Source: Steinernema hermaphroditum (Eukaryota; Nematoda; Chromadorea; Rhabditida; Steinernematidae). Taken from it: a stretch of DNA of 64,000 nt. Under the pieces are notes generated by a model. It ran no database searches. It saw only the letters and a list, made by a program, of their open reading frames with translations, and was not told the DNA's origin. Shown here piece after piece: positions 31,616 through 40,653 of this stretch (position 1 is the first letter of the stretch; the number at the start of each line of letters is the position of its first letter). A program made the translations under genes and the position numbers. The DNA lies in NCBI GenBank assembly GCA_030435675.1, contig CM059621.1, forward strand, positions 9,238,001-9,302,000, given 5' to 3'.

Positions 31616-31959
31616 GGGAGAGGCAAGGAATGGACGCTTCCGTCAGCATGAACTTGAAGGATAGCAATAAGTTTGGAGTTCTTATCCTGTTCTTTCTTCT
31701 CAACTTCAGGATTTAAATGCTCAAAGGAGATGGGACCCGAAACCTTCGGATGAAGACGGTGACGCTTGGCTTGTGGAGTGTTCTCCCACCCAAACAGAAC
31801 CGTATCGTCAGACACCACAGGTTCAAACTTGAAGGGGACCTTTTGCTTGTGTACGGTATTCTGGTGACGCTGTAGATTATATCTGCGCGAAAAGGTTCGG
31901 GGACAATCAGTACACACGAAGGAGCTGGAGGAAGAGACGACCGCACAAGACGACGACAT
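31612..31959 (-). CDS. C2H2 zinc-finger protein of the Polinton
   Basis: 115 codons. A Ser-rich start, one clean C2H2 finger (CTDCPRTFSRRYNLQRHQNTVH), then a hydrophilic tail ending HADGSVHSLPLP. Probably a nuclear DNA- or RNA-binding factor of the element. It overlaps the next gene by 4 bp. Confidence 0.65.
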   Translation of the reverse strand: MSSSCAVVSSSSSFVCTDCPRTFSRRYNLQRHQNTVHKQKVPFKFEPVVSDDTVLFGWENTPQAKRHRLHPKVSGPISFEHLNPEVEKKEQDKNSKLIAILQVHADGSVHSLPLP

Positions 31960-32139
31960 GATTAAGAATGACTAGTAATACCAAAAGGTTGGAACTCATA
32001 TCCGTGATGACTCATCATATAGTCCGTTATAAATTTGTCGTCATGTTTCGTTTCAATAAAATGTTTGAGAATATTTATGAAGGGGACATTTAAAGCCATC
32101 TGTGTGACAAAAAACACGCAGTATCCTCCACACACAATA

Positions 32140-33438
32140 CAGGGTTATCGGAAAGTTCTGGAACGTGAAAAACACAATTTTTCTCAAACAAAACCATTTT
32201 AACTCCAAAAATGAACAATACTACGTTATTCAGCACGCTTAATTACACATAAAACGTGAATTTCATTCAAAATGGCCTCCTCTAGCGTCGATAGAAGGCC
32301 TTCACTCGCTTCTTGAAATTTTCGACGATCGCCGCGGGTGTTTCCACGCTAATTTCTTCCCAAGCGGCCCGGAGATCGCGCTTCAGGTCGTCCACGGTGG
32401 CGTGTCTTCTTCGGCAGGCCTTTTCCTCCAGAATGAACCAAATCGCGTAGTCCATCGGGTTTAAATCCGGCGAGTTTGAGGGCCAAACTGACTTTTCCCA
32501 AAACCACGGGATTTGGTCTTCCAAGAAGCTCATCGTTGGTTTGGATCCATGGGCCGGTGCCCAGTCATGCTGAAATACCCGTCCGTGGTCCTATAAGTGT
32601 TTTTCGGTCCAGGGAATCAGAAGCTTCACCAAGATCTCTTATTGCTACACCTGAGAGTCCATTTCCGCACCTTTTTCAACGAAAACAGGGAAAATTTTTC
32701 TAGTTGCGCAGATTTCGCCCCAAACCATCACAGAATTAGGAAAATGGCTTGTTTTAACGTGCTTCGTACGCGAGGAGCCTTTCTGCAGCAGGTAACAGTG
32801 ATTCTGGGAGTTGTGGACCGCTTAGATGGTAAAAATCTTCTCATCGGATAAGACCACATTGGCGAATCCGGACCCGCGGCTCTCAGCTCTCAGCTTCTTG
32901 CACTTCTGAAGCCGTTCGGCCTTTTTCGCATCGGTTAGCAGGTGTCCGCGGCTTATTTTGTAGCTCTTGAAATGCAGATCCTCGGTGACAAGCTTGTACA
33001 TCGATGCGTAGCCGATTTTGTACGTCTTGGCCAGCTTCATGATGGATCGGTCGGGATTGCGCTTGATTATCTTCCGAACGGCCTCTCGGACTTGTGGAGT
33101 TCTTGCAGTCCTTTCTCTTCCGCTTCGGGGACGGTCCTTGACGTCGCCAGTTTCCCAGAATCGGTCCAGCACGCGTTTGACGGCATCTCGGCGATGTTTG
33201 AGGGTCTTGCAAATCTCGGGATTCGACCTTCCGCCGCAATGGAGCTCAACGATCGCGGAACGCACACTTTCGGAGACCATTTTTACACTGAATAACAGCA
33301 AATACAGCATAATTGACAGCGAATATAGGGTAAAAAGGGTCGTGCAACACGAATATAACGAGCAATACGCGCAAAAACTCCGAAAAATTGTGAAAATTAG
33401 CATTGCAAAAAATGTTCCAGAACTTTCCGATAACCCTG
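32140..33438 (-). mobile_element. maT-type mariner transposon (DD37D), inactivated
   Basis: 1,299 bp bounded by CAGGGTTATCGGAAAGTTCT inverted repeats with TA on both outer sides. The minus-strand coding region starts MVSESVRSAIVELH, with paired helix-turn-helix wording (GGRSNPEICKTL, then KIGYASMYKLV). The catalytic residues are Asp in VVLSDEKIF, Asp in FQHDWAPAH and Asp in NSPDLNPMDYAIW, with 37 residues between the last two. At least three in-frame stops lie between the first and second Asp, so it is a dead copy. It inserted at the edge of an RTE fragment inside the Polinton. Confidence 0.9.
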
Positions 33439-33439
33439 T

Positions 33440-33945
33440 ACTCAGAGTAGATTGATGACGCATCTTGTTCCACATGCAAATTTTGTAACGTTTAAGGAAA
33501 CGTTTTAGGGCGAGATGTCTGGGAAGCCCTCCCAGGACGTTTGAACTTCGGAATTGGATGCTTCTCGGAGCCAGAATGTAGTCAATACAATTCTTCGATC
33601 TTCCGTTCGGCGAGATCCATGTCCATTTGCGTCCAGGCCGGCTCTTGAAGTAGGAGTTGACCGACCGGAGCCGAAAATCTTCGCAGAGGTCTACCAGAAG
33701 TTGTCCGCGTCGGTTTCTTTCGCCGTAGCCGTGGTTGCCAATCGCATCTTCGTCTTCATCGGTTCTTCGGCCCATCTTCGCGTTCATGTCTCCGAGCAGA
33801 ACAGGGATTATCCGTCGATTGGATTCCCCCGATCCACCAACGTTGGCACCCCTGTTGACTCCTATCGGCATACCAACGTGGCGCAGTTCTGCCCGGATTT
33901 CCTCCAGAAAGGATTTCCTGGATTTCCTCAAATTTCCTCAATCCG
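33440..33945 (-). mobile_element. RTE-type LINE endonuclease fragment
   Basis: The minus-strand frame carries the C-terminal half of an APE-type endonuclease: VLLGDMNAKMG, the NSYF...RKWTWISPNG phrase and CIDYIL. It stops at the mariner's right TA and is truncated on the 5' side. It belongs to the same LINE class as the 27.7-kb copy. Confidence 0.8.
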
Positions 33946-34184
33946 TATTGAAAACAATACAAAATTCCTCCTTATCAATACGTTTCGGAATTTGATCTCG
34001 GCAAAAGACCCCAATAAATTTTGACTGACAAGGGACCTGTCTAATATGTCCGCCGAGTTAGGAACTCAAATTTGGCATAGTAATAGGACTTCACAAGACT
34101 AATACAGAGCCAAAGGCTTTTCGCCTGTCGTTGACTTTAACCTAGTTAAAAGCATGACTAAAAATTTGGAAAATTCACGAATTA

Positions 34185-34626
34185 CGAATTACGAATTTTA
34201 TTGCGATATCTAACATATTACACGTTGTCGCACCCCAAATCTATCCATCGCTGCCTGGTTTCTTGTATCGCTCGATGTCGCCATCTTCTGCTGCCTACTT
34301 TCTTCGTTAAGTCATCGCTCCATCGGGTCCGAGTTCTTCCGAGAGGTCTCTTCACAGGCGGGCGCCATTCTTCGAGTCGGTTGTACCAATTTTCCGGGCT
34401 TCCGTTCGCCATCTTCCAGGCGAAGTTCCACTTCCTTCTTCTTGCCGCTTCGTCGATGTCCTTCACCTTCGTGACGCCTCGGAGCCATTCGTTGGTCCTT
34501 CTGTCTAGCAGACGGACTCCGGCCATTCGGCGTTCCATCCGTCGTTGAGTGGTCGCAAGCCTCTTCCTCGCCGACTTCGTGAGCGACCAAGTTTCGGATC
34601 CGTGCAGCATGGCGGGGAGAACGCAT
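34185..34626 (-). mobile_element. RTE-type LINE, 3' end fragment
   Basis: The minus-strand frame 34218-34610 closely matches the last 130 residues of the 27.7-kb LINE (SARKRLATTQRRMERRM, RPLGRTRTRW, final LGCDNV). It is followed by a tail of ATTCGTA 7-mers. It is nested in the foldback element. Confidence 0.85.
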
Positions 34627-34706
34627 TGAAAAGTCTTCGTTATAGATCAGTTTTTCGGGGTTAGAAAAGAAAAGGAAATAGAAATAAAAAAAAGAGAATC
34701 ATAAAG

Positions 34707-34783
34707 ATTCCAACCGGATTCGAACCCGCATTGAGAAAACAGTGGTCCTGCAACGTGACCACTGCGCTATTCGAGCAATGGCG
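34707..34783 (-). repeat. tRNA-like sequence
   Basis: On the minus strand: an A-box TAGCGCAGTGG, then a B-box GGTTCGAATCC about 40 nt on. Acceptor and T-stem pairing fail, so it is probably a tRNA pseudogene or SINE head rather than a working tRNA gene. Confidence 0.5.
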
Positions 34784-34903
34784 AGCAGCGACATTCGATC
34801 TTGTATTATCCTTAATGAGTGAATTTTCCCAATTTTTAATGCTGTTAACTAGGTTAAAGTCAACGACAGGCGAAAAGCCTTTGGCTCTGTATTAGTCTTG
34901 TGA

Positions 34904-36125
34904 CACAGTGGGGTTGCACAAAGTGATCACGTTCATAGTCAATCAGATAGCGTTGCGCCGGATACATGTTAGAGCCACACACAAGAGCCAACGAGCGCAC
35001 ATCATAATTCTTAAAGTGGAAAGGATCCGCGGTGTGGCTACCATAATATCCTGCATTGTTCACTAGACCCACAATTACCCGTCGAGGTAGGTGATCTGTG
35101 AAAACGGTATTATCAGGAGCAAAGAGAGATCCTTTCGGAATATGAAATGTGCGAACGACGCAATTGCGAACAGGGTACTTTACACGGTTGCCACAAGCCA
35201 GTGTCTTCTCCAACGCAAAACTGATGGTGTCTAATACCTCAATTTCTTTGACATATAGCTTCATGTTCTTGATGATGAGCTTATAAGTTTTGGATGCTTT
35301 GGCAGGGTCGTCGTTGAAATTCTTGATACAAAACGCATCATCTTGCCTGTAGATAACGAGGCGCAAGTCTGTGAATGGAAGCAGGAGCCTAGGTTGCATA
35401 AAAAGATTCAGATGGAGATTTGAAAGAGTTGGAACAGTTTTCCCGTCCGAGAGCATACTACTTCGCTTCTTATACCCCACATCTTCAACGTGTTCCTGCT
35501 TGTCACCGCTGGCAGGGTAATAAAAACCAGGAGCTAGAGTTGTTCGCTTAGCTTCACCATCAAACATGAGCTCCTGTTGCAAGTATGCAATGTAAGAGTT
35601 ATCACTTTGATCACTCAGCTCTTGACCGTTGATCATGAGCTTAATATTTTTGATAAAAGTTTTGGCGAGGTCTTGAATGGTTGAGATGTTATCGCTGGCA
35701 GAAACAGGGTTTCCAGCAGCATCTTCAAGACCAAATTCAACAAAGAGATAAGTCTTATTGAGAGCAATAAAATTTCTTTCAGAATACGTTCGAAATTCAA
35801 AGGGACCTGCATTATTCAGGGTGCTAGCCAAGTTAATTTCGCGCCATTTATATCACCGACGACGCGCCCCATCGGAAGACCGAGGACCAGATGATGATTT
35901 CACGAAGAAACTCGGAATGCAACGGTGGCGACAACGAGCACGAGAAGAGGACCGACAACAATGGATTCATATGGGGTGTGGCTCGATGTAATGTTGAAGA
36001 TTCCACAAATAAATCGTAAATCGTAAATCGTTATATCCTTGGACACTAACTTGTGTGGAAGGAACAGAAAATAGATCAAGTTCAGAAACAGCAGCAGGTG
36101 CAGAAGCTTTATCAATAATCTTAGG
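34904..36125 (-). pseudogene. Polinton major capsid protein, interrupted and truncated
   Basis: Starts at ATG 36125-36123 with the Polinton-type lead-in (SELDLFSVPSTQVSV). It is interrupted by a 176-bp RTE insertion (35855-36030) with a 7-bp duplication, and resumes with the first jelly-roll wording (NNAGPFEFRTYSERN, TYLFVEFGL, IKNIKLMINGQEL). It continues into the second half (FHIPKGSLFAPDNTVF, RRVIVGLVNNAGYYGS) and ends at about 34904, where the foldback element begins. Roughly the last fifth to quarter of a double-jelly-roll protein is missing. The known role is forming the capsid hexon-like trimers. The presence of capsid genes suggests Polintons may form particles. Confidence 0.85.
35855..36030 (+). 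mobile_element. RTE-type LINE 3' fragment inserted in the capsid gene
   Basis: The plus strand encodes the LINE C-terminal tail (a diverged RTRW-type phrase, DDFTKKLGMQRW, WIHMGCGSM) followed by AAATCGT 7-mers. The 7-bp sequence TTATATC flanks it at 35848-35854 and 36031-36037, a target-site duplication. The flanking capsid codons are in phase across the insert. Confidence 0.88.
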
Positions 36126-36576
36126 CATTTCGAATGATTCCTAACGCGTCTTCAATTTCGGGAACAGACCGCTTTCCAGGTGGACGATTCAATGAACTAA
36201 GGGATCGTTTCCGTTTGGGTGCTTTCTTATTTGACCGTCCGTATCCACTTGTGGCCTCGGCACCCTTTGTCAGGAGTGAGTTCATCGTACGCATTCCTTG
36301 CCTCTTAACGGAAGTTTTCAAAGGTTGACCTTGTAACAAATCGTTCGCTACGTTTGTTCCGGCGTTTAAAAGTTCTTGCCCTAAGGTTCGGCCTGATTTT
36401 TGCAGTACAGGCAGTAAAAAGCGAAAAACACTTTTGAAAATGTCACCTAGACCCCCGCCACGTTGGATGACAAATCCTCGATAAGGGGAAATAATACCGT
36501 ATCCTCGCTGGGGCAGTTCCTGCTGAAAAAACAGCTCCCATTCTATATCAGTTGAAGGATCAAAAGTTACATGCAT
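36121..36576 (-). CDS. Polinton PX-like protein (membrane/core protein)
   Basis: 151 codons. A glycine-rich amphipathic segment (QRGGGLGDIFKSVFRFLLPVL) precedes a helix (AGTNVANDLLQGQPL) and a strongly basic tail (KKAPKRKRS) with a possible nuclear localisation signal. This layout recurs in Polintons between capsid genes and has been compared with adenoviral minor core/membrane-lytic proteins; the function here is inferred. It overlaps the capsid start by a few bases. Confidence 0.6.
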   Translation of the reverse strand: MHVTFDPSTDIEWELFFQQELPQRGYGIISPYRGFVIQRGGGLGDIFKSVFRFLLPVLQKSGRTLGQELLNAGTNVANDLLQGQPLKTSVKRQGMRTMNSLLTKGAEATSGYGRSNKKAPKRKRSLSSLNRPPGKRSVPEIEDALGIIRNA

Positions 36577-36648
36577 GGTGATTTATTGTCACAAAAAAAC
36601 ATATGCAACCACTTGTTAAAGTAACAAGACAGACAATGAACATGTTGA

Positions 36649-37455
36649 CTAAAGCCGACGACATGATAAAACAAGGCTAACGCTTCCACTGCTAAAGGGT
36701 ACTTCTTCGCCTGTCAGTGTGCAGATTTTTACATTTACAGTTAAGATGCTCGTATGCATTGCCGGAAAGTAATGAACGAGATTGAAACTTTGGCTAATTT
36801 GTCCAGCATACTCCCCGTTGACATGTACAATTCGAAGCAGATTAGAACGTGTATTGCCCACAATGGAAGGTTTCACAATATCACTGTACACATATAGACT
36901 GTTGATATTGTTCAAGAGAGGTGGTTGCGAGCTGTATACACATTGGCTGAACAGGGTTTGACCACCGAAACCAAGCATTGATGACAACGATTTGCTGATC
37001 GTGACATGTTCCAACTTTTCACAGTTCAGATAAAGAAAGATACGATTGAAGTCTACATCATATAAGAAATGGCATGCCCTCTGCTTAAGGAAATTGGTTT
37101 GCTTGCTACCAAAGCCATAATCAAGACTGTTTGAAGCCAAGATGAAATCCTTTGATGTTTCCACTTGACTGTAAAGAGCTTCATTTATAACATTTAAAAG
37201 TTGCTGAGGTCTTGAATAATATCCATCAGGAAGGGTATACTTGAAATCTCCAACTGACTCTTTAAGTTTGTAGGTGATAAAGTCTCCATTTACATTGTTC
37301 CACAGGTGCGGAAAAATGATTTCAGATAAACCAATCTCCCAGTGACCATATCCAAATTCCAGACGTTCAGGCAAATGTGTTGTGAAATTCGAACACGTGT
37401 TCGTTTCCAAACTATTGGATGGTAGTGTAACATAAAAATGATCACGACCTGTCAT
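36649..37455 (-). CDS. Polinton penton (minor capsid) protein
   Basis: Chosen start ATG 37455-37453 (MTGRDHFYVTLPSNS); the open frame extends further but that part overlaps the neighbouring membrane protein. 268 residues. The wording is typical of Polinton pentons: FYVTLPSN, FTTHLPERLEFGYGHWEIGL, then YTLPDGYYSRPQQLLNVIN, and a long beta-rich single-jelly-roll region ending in a short tail. Forms pentamers at capsid vertices in the family model. No internal stops. Confidence 0.82.
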   Translation of the reverse strand: MTGRDHFYVTLPSNSLETNTCSNFTTHLPERLEFGYGHWEIGLSEIIFPHLWNNVNGDFITYKLKESVGDFKYTLPDGYYSRPQQLLNVINEALYSQVETSKDFILASNSLDYGFGSKQTNFLKQRACHFLYDVDFNRIFLYLNCEKLEHVTISKSLSSMLGFGGQTLFSQCVYSSQPPLLNNINSLYVYSDIVKPSIVGNTRSNLLRIVHVNGEYAGQISQSFNLVHYFPAMHTSILTVNVKICTLTGEEVPFSSGSVSLVLSCRRL

Positions 37456-37750
37456 TGATCTTGTACAGTTTGGGACTGGGAAGCAAGTAACCAATACCAG
37501 AACTAAGCAGTGAGATCCACAGCTGCTTATTTGTTGAAGGTGTCTCAAAAGACAAATTCACAATTGAACAAAGCACCACAATATAGATCAGAACAACTTG
37601 AAAATAAAAAGCAACGTCTTTCTTGGTACACTTTGCCATGGAGGGTGCACTTTCTTCTGACAGAGCTTCCGTTTTATCAACGGCACTGTAGTCCAAAACG
37701 CTTTGAATTTTAACTTCACTGTTGCCTAGAGATTGCATTTCAACAACCAT
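37442..37750 (-). CDS. Small single-pass membrane protein of the Polinton
   Basis: 102 codons; one hydrophobic helix (VAFYFQVVLIYIVVLCSIVNL) after an acidic N-terminal 50 residues, then a short tail with a second weakly hydrophobic segment. It overlaps the penton gene start by 14 bp. No family assigned. Short hydrophobic proteins next to capsid genes are common in Polintons. Confidence 0.6.
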   Translation of the reverse strand: MVVEMQSLGNSEVKIQSVLDYSAVDKTEALSEESAPSMAKCTKKDVAFYFQVVLIYIVVLCSIVNLSFETPSTNKQLWISLLSSGIGYLLPSPKLYKINDRS

Positions 37751-37761
37751 TTATTACAACA

Positions 37762-38823
37762 TCAACTGTTGACACTGGACAAATTAACTAATTCATCAGC
37801 ATTAATCCAGCTGTTCACCCTGGGAGGGTAGCCTAACCATTTTACATACAGTTGCTTCACACCTTTCACCTTTTTGGATCTTATAATTTTTTCAATGACG
37901 TAAACATTAGATTCATTTGGGCTGGCCACAAGTTCACTTTCATAAAACGTTCCTTTGATCTCTTGATTTTCACAGTCGGTCAATTTGTAAACAGGTACAG
38001 GCCTCGCAAAACGTTGTGTTACTTTAAATGTCTCAACCGTATAAGTGGGTAAATAACCTTTGTGAAAAGGCATCTTGGCTTTGGAAATTCTCACTTGATC
38101 GCCAACAGCGAATTTAAATTTCACAGGATTAGATGAAGTCTCCTGCAGATGGGCATAATCTTCAGCATTTTCAGGATTGATCGAGGAAGGTTCCGTTCCC
38201 AGAAAGCGGTGGACCGTGTTGTTGATATTTTCCACAACATCTTTCAAAACATCGATCCAACATGTCGATCCTCGCGCCGTAAAGTACATGTAAAGTTTAC
38301 GTTTCAAGGTGCGAATTGCCCTCTCAGCGATGCCGCATTTCACATCATTTTCAGGGCTCCAGTGAACAATATCATGTTTCTCATAATAATCTTTCATGGG
38401 CTTTCCCCAGAATTCGGTTCCTTTATCTGTGATAAATTCATAAGGCCAAAACGAGGTGAAAATACTTTCAACGGCTTCTTGTTTTGGAGACTTGGTTTTT
38501 AAAGGGGCGACGAACAATTGACGGCTCCACACATCAACGCACACAAGGATATATGCGTAGCCTTTGTTCGAGGTCTTGAATTTTTGCATATCACATAAAT
38601 CAGCTTGCACATGTGTATACAGCCCATCAGCCCTTGTTTTGTTCTTTTGAAATTTTCGGCGCAGCGGGAAATGACTGGTGTATGTTTGTTGTTTATGCAA
38701 CCATTGACGCACATATTTTAAAGTAATTTTTGAATTACGTCGTTTAGCCAGAGTATAGAGTCTTCGTTGGTTACAGTAGCCAGTAAGAGGATCATTATAT
38801 AACTTTTTCAGCAAAACATCCAT
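37762..38823 (-). CDS. Polinton retroviral-type integrase with chromodomain
   Basis: 353 codons, intact. N-terminal zinc-like/helical region, then an rve core: first Asp in VQADLCDM, second in ITDKGTEFW, Glu in KCGIAERAIRTLK. Then an SH3-like segment (FAVGDQVRISK) and a C-terminal chromodomain (VYVIEKIIRSKKVKGVKQLY, then WLGYPP). Known role: inserts the linear double-stranded element; the chromodomain may steer it to modified histones. The upstream gene overlaps its start. Confidence 0.92.
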   Translation of the reverse strand: MDVLLKKLYNDPLTGYCNQRRLYTLAKRRNSKITLKYVRQWLHKQQTYTSHFPLRRKFQKNKTRADGLYTHVQADLCDMQKFKTSNKGYAYILVCVDVWSRQLFVAPLKTKSPKQEAVESIFTSFWPYEFITDKGTEFWGKPMKDYYEKHDIVHWSPENDVKCGIAERAIRTLKRKLYMYFTARGSTCWIDVLKDVVENINNTVHRFLGTEPSSINPENAEDYAHLQETSSNPVKFKFAVGDQVRISKAKMPFHKGYLPTYTVETFKVTQRFARPVPVYKLTDCENQEIKGTFYESELVASPNESNVYVIEKIIRSKKVKGVKQLYVKWLGYPPRVNSWINADELVNLSSVNS

Positions 38824-39470
38824 AATTTGGCCTTGAAATTCTTGTTGCCACCAGTTTTTGGTTTGGATTTAGTCATGGACCTTGTTTCAATGTTGCGTCG
38901 AGGCTTCGTTTCGATTGGGTCCCTTTTCGTCGCCGCTTGGGAACGTTTGGGGGAACGGCGATCGGCGATCGATAAACTGTCGACGCTGTTGCGTCCGCGT
39001 CGTAAAATGTGTCTGAAAAACAAGCGTCAACACACAAAACATAAAATGAACTTACTATTAATTTCTGGTCGTTCTTCATCAAGATCAAATTCGTCATCAA
39101 GGCTCGTTTCGTTCTTTAATTCTTCGGGGATTGGCAAAGTGGTTTGAATTTTCTCAGGTATCTGAGGGTGTTGATCAAAGGTCACTAAAGGAGGGACCTC
39201 CGCCGTTGGCGCCTCAGGCCATTGAACCCTTACAGGTTTTACCTGTCGTTCGAGCTCTTTGCGAACGTTGGTATATGCATGAAATAAGTGCTGATACTTT
39301 TGCATCTTCACATCGGAATTTAGGGTTGAATCGTTAAGTAAACTGGCAATTTGCTTTTCCAAGTCTTGCAATAGTACACTCGGCCCCGTTGCACGAGGTT
39401 CTAATGCAGGAATCGTCTCCTTTGGTCCACTGTCATAGGGAACAAGTTTAAATTTATTGGTATATTTCAT
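38808..39470 (-). CDS. Two-exon Polinton protein of unknown function
   Basis: The first part (39470 to about 39055) is acidic and helical (LLQDLEKQIASLLND, YTNVRKELERQV). The tail after an intron (AATA|GTAAGTTC to TTTTTCAG) is strongly basic. The splice phase favours the frame ending KRSLDATLKQGP, but the alternative frame ending KAKLWMFC abuts the integrase start neatly, so the exact C-terminus is open. The acidic-then-basic layout suggests a nucleic-acid-linked structural protein. Confidence 0.45.
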
Positions 39471-39813
39471 TTGAACAACAAGCTACTTAAAAGTGACAGG
39501 ACAGGAATGATCAATGACGGTAAAAATGCACCATATCCAACTTCCATCACCTTTTGTCGGGCTTTATCAAGATCTTCAGTGTGGGCAAGCTGACGAATTC
39601 CTCGCGCATGACGTTGCAACTTTCGTTTCTGTGTTTTGCTTAATGGAATCTTGTACTGTAAGAGGTTGAACAACAATCGATCAAACAGGCAATTTCCTGA
39701 TTAGTACAATTTTCAATAATCTCCTTGCGTTTTTGACGACTTTTGCAGGTTGCCAAATTGTGTAAGAAATTTTTATGTTTGCAAAGGGCAAACAGTTGAG
39801 ATTTGGGCGCCAT
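39467..39813 (-). pseudogene. Conserved small Polinton protein, frameshifted
   Basis: Begins at ATG 39813-39811, sharing a TAATG with the ATPase stop. The first frame reads KHKNFLHNLATC...QEIACLID and then stops. A second register, offset near 39680, carries LQYKIPLSKTQKRKLQRHA and a hydrophobic end (GAFLPSLIIPVLSLLSSLLF). Together the two match a small protein common in Polintons (PLSxxQ, then a C-terminal membrane helix). A one-base-type frameshift in the middle is the simplest reading. Confidence 0.6.
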
Positions 39814-40454
39814 TAGCCGCGCTTAGGACAGTAAACAACAGGACCGTCTTCGTCTGGGAAGATATTTGTCAATAAACGTAAATTTGCTGGGGCTGTTGCA
39901 TGATTGTTTACAAACAGATAGCTATACGGTTTGCTGGTGGCGTCTTCGTATGCCTCTAACAGGTACTTCCAGTTATCAGGAAACATTTGCCGTGCCAACG
40001 TGCGTACTTGCAAACCATCAGAGGGGTTCCGAAGCAGCACCAAATAGGTGCAATTAATTCGCATAGTACGATTGCCATAAAATGCATTTTGAACCAGAGA
40101 GATCACACTAATGTTGAGATGATGAGAGCCTCGCACATACAAATCCGTCACGCCTTTGGAATCCTTCAAGTCTGTCAGCATATCGTCGAAAATTAAAAGT
40201 TTATGTAAATCGAGGTCTTCAGCCAGCATTTCCATATCAGGCTGGCCTTTTACGAGAATGATCAATGGATTCTGACAGAGTTCACTAAATTCCTTTTGAT
40301 AAACACCGTAACAGTAGTAGATTTTGTCAACTTTTGGCGTCACCATAACATCAAGGAATTTTAGCAACTTGCGAATCCAGCTACTTTTTCCACTTCCACT
40401 AGGTCCTGAGACCAAGGCACTGAAGCTACCTTGCAACTGTAACATCAAGACCAA
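39813..40454 (-). CDS. Polinton packaging ATPase (FtsK/HerA-A32 type)
   Basis: 213 codons. Walker A GPSGSGKSSWI near residue 18, Walker B KLLIFDDML around residue 87, then RGSHHLNISVISLVQNAF (sensor-like) and an Arg-containing LLRNPSDGLQVRTLARQ. Length and motif spacing fit the genome-packaging ATPases of Polintons and related viruses. Stop and next start overlap (TAATG). It appears intact. Confidence 0.88.
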   Translation of the reverse strand: MVLMLQLQGSFSALVSGPSGSGKSSWIRKLLKFLDVMVTPKVDKIYYCYGVYQKEFSELCQNPLIILVKGQPDMEMLAEDLDLHKLLIFDDMLTDLKDSKGVTDLYVRGSHHLNISVISLVQNAFYGNRTMRINCTYLVLLRNPSDGLQVRTLARQMFPDNWKYLLEAYEDATSKPYSYLFVNNHATAPANLRLLTNIFPDEDGPVVYCPKRG

Positions 40455-40653
40455 ATTAAAACCGTTTTACCAACAGCGGTTCAGGTCTGAAGGACCTCAC
40501 CGCGGTTGTAAAACGAGACTACCTTAAAACATTAAGTCAAACTACAAACTACATTTCCCCGTCCACCCCTCCCCCCGCGCGGGCCGGCGTAATTGTTTTT
40601 AAGGGCGGGGACGCGTAAGTTAAGAGTTTATTCACACAATTGATTTATGACTT

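Larger units (their letters stand above)
34091..34903. mobile_element. 813-bp foldback element inserted at the capsid gene's 3' end
   Basis: Flanked by about 58-bp inverted repeats beginning TCACAAGACTAATACAGAGC (34091-34150, inverted at 34846-34903). The inside holds an RTE 3' fragment and a tRNA-like sequence. Its right arm terminates the major capsid frame. No clear target duplication was seen. Confidence 0.65.

Noticed and set aside
34707..34783. Functional tRNA gene on the minus strand
   Set aside because: Good A- and B-box words but mismatched T-stem and acceptor stem.
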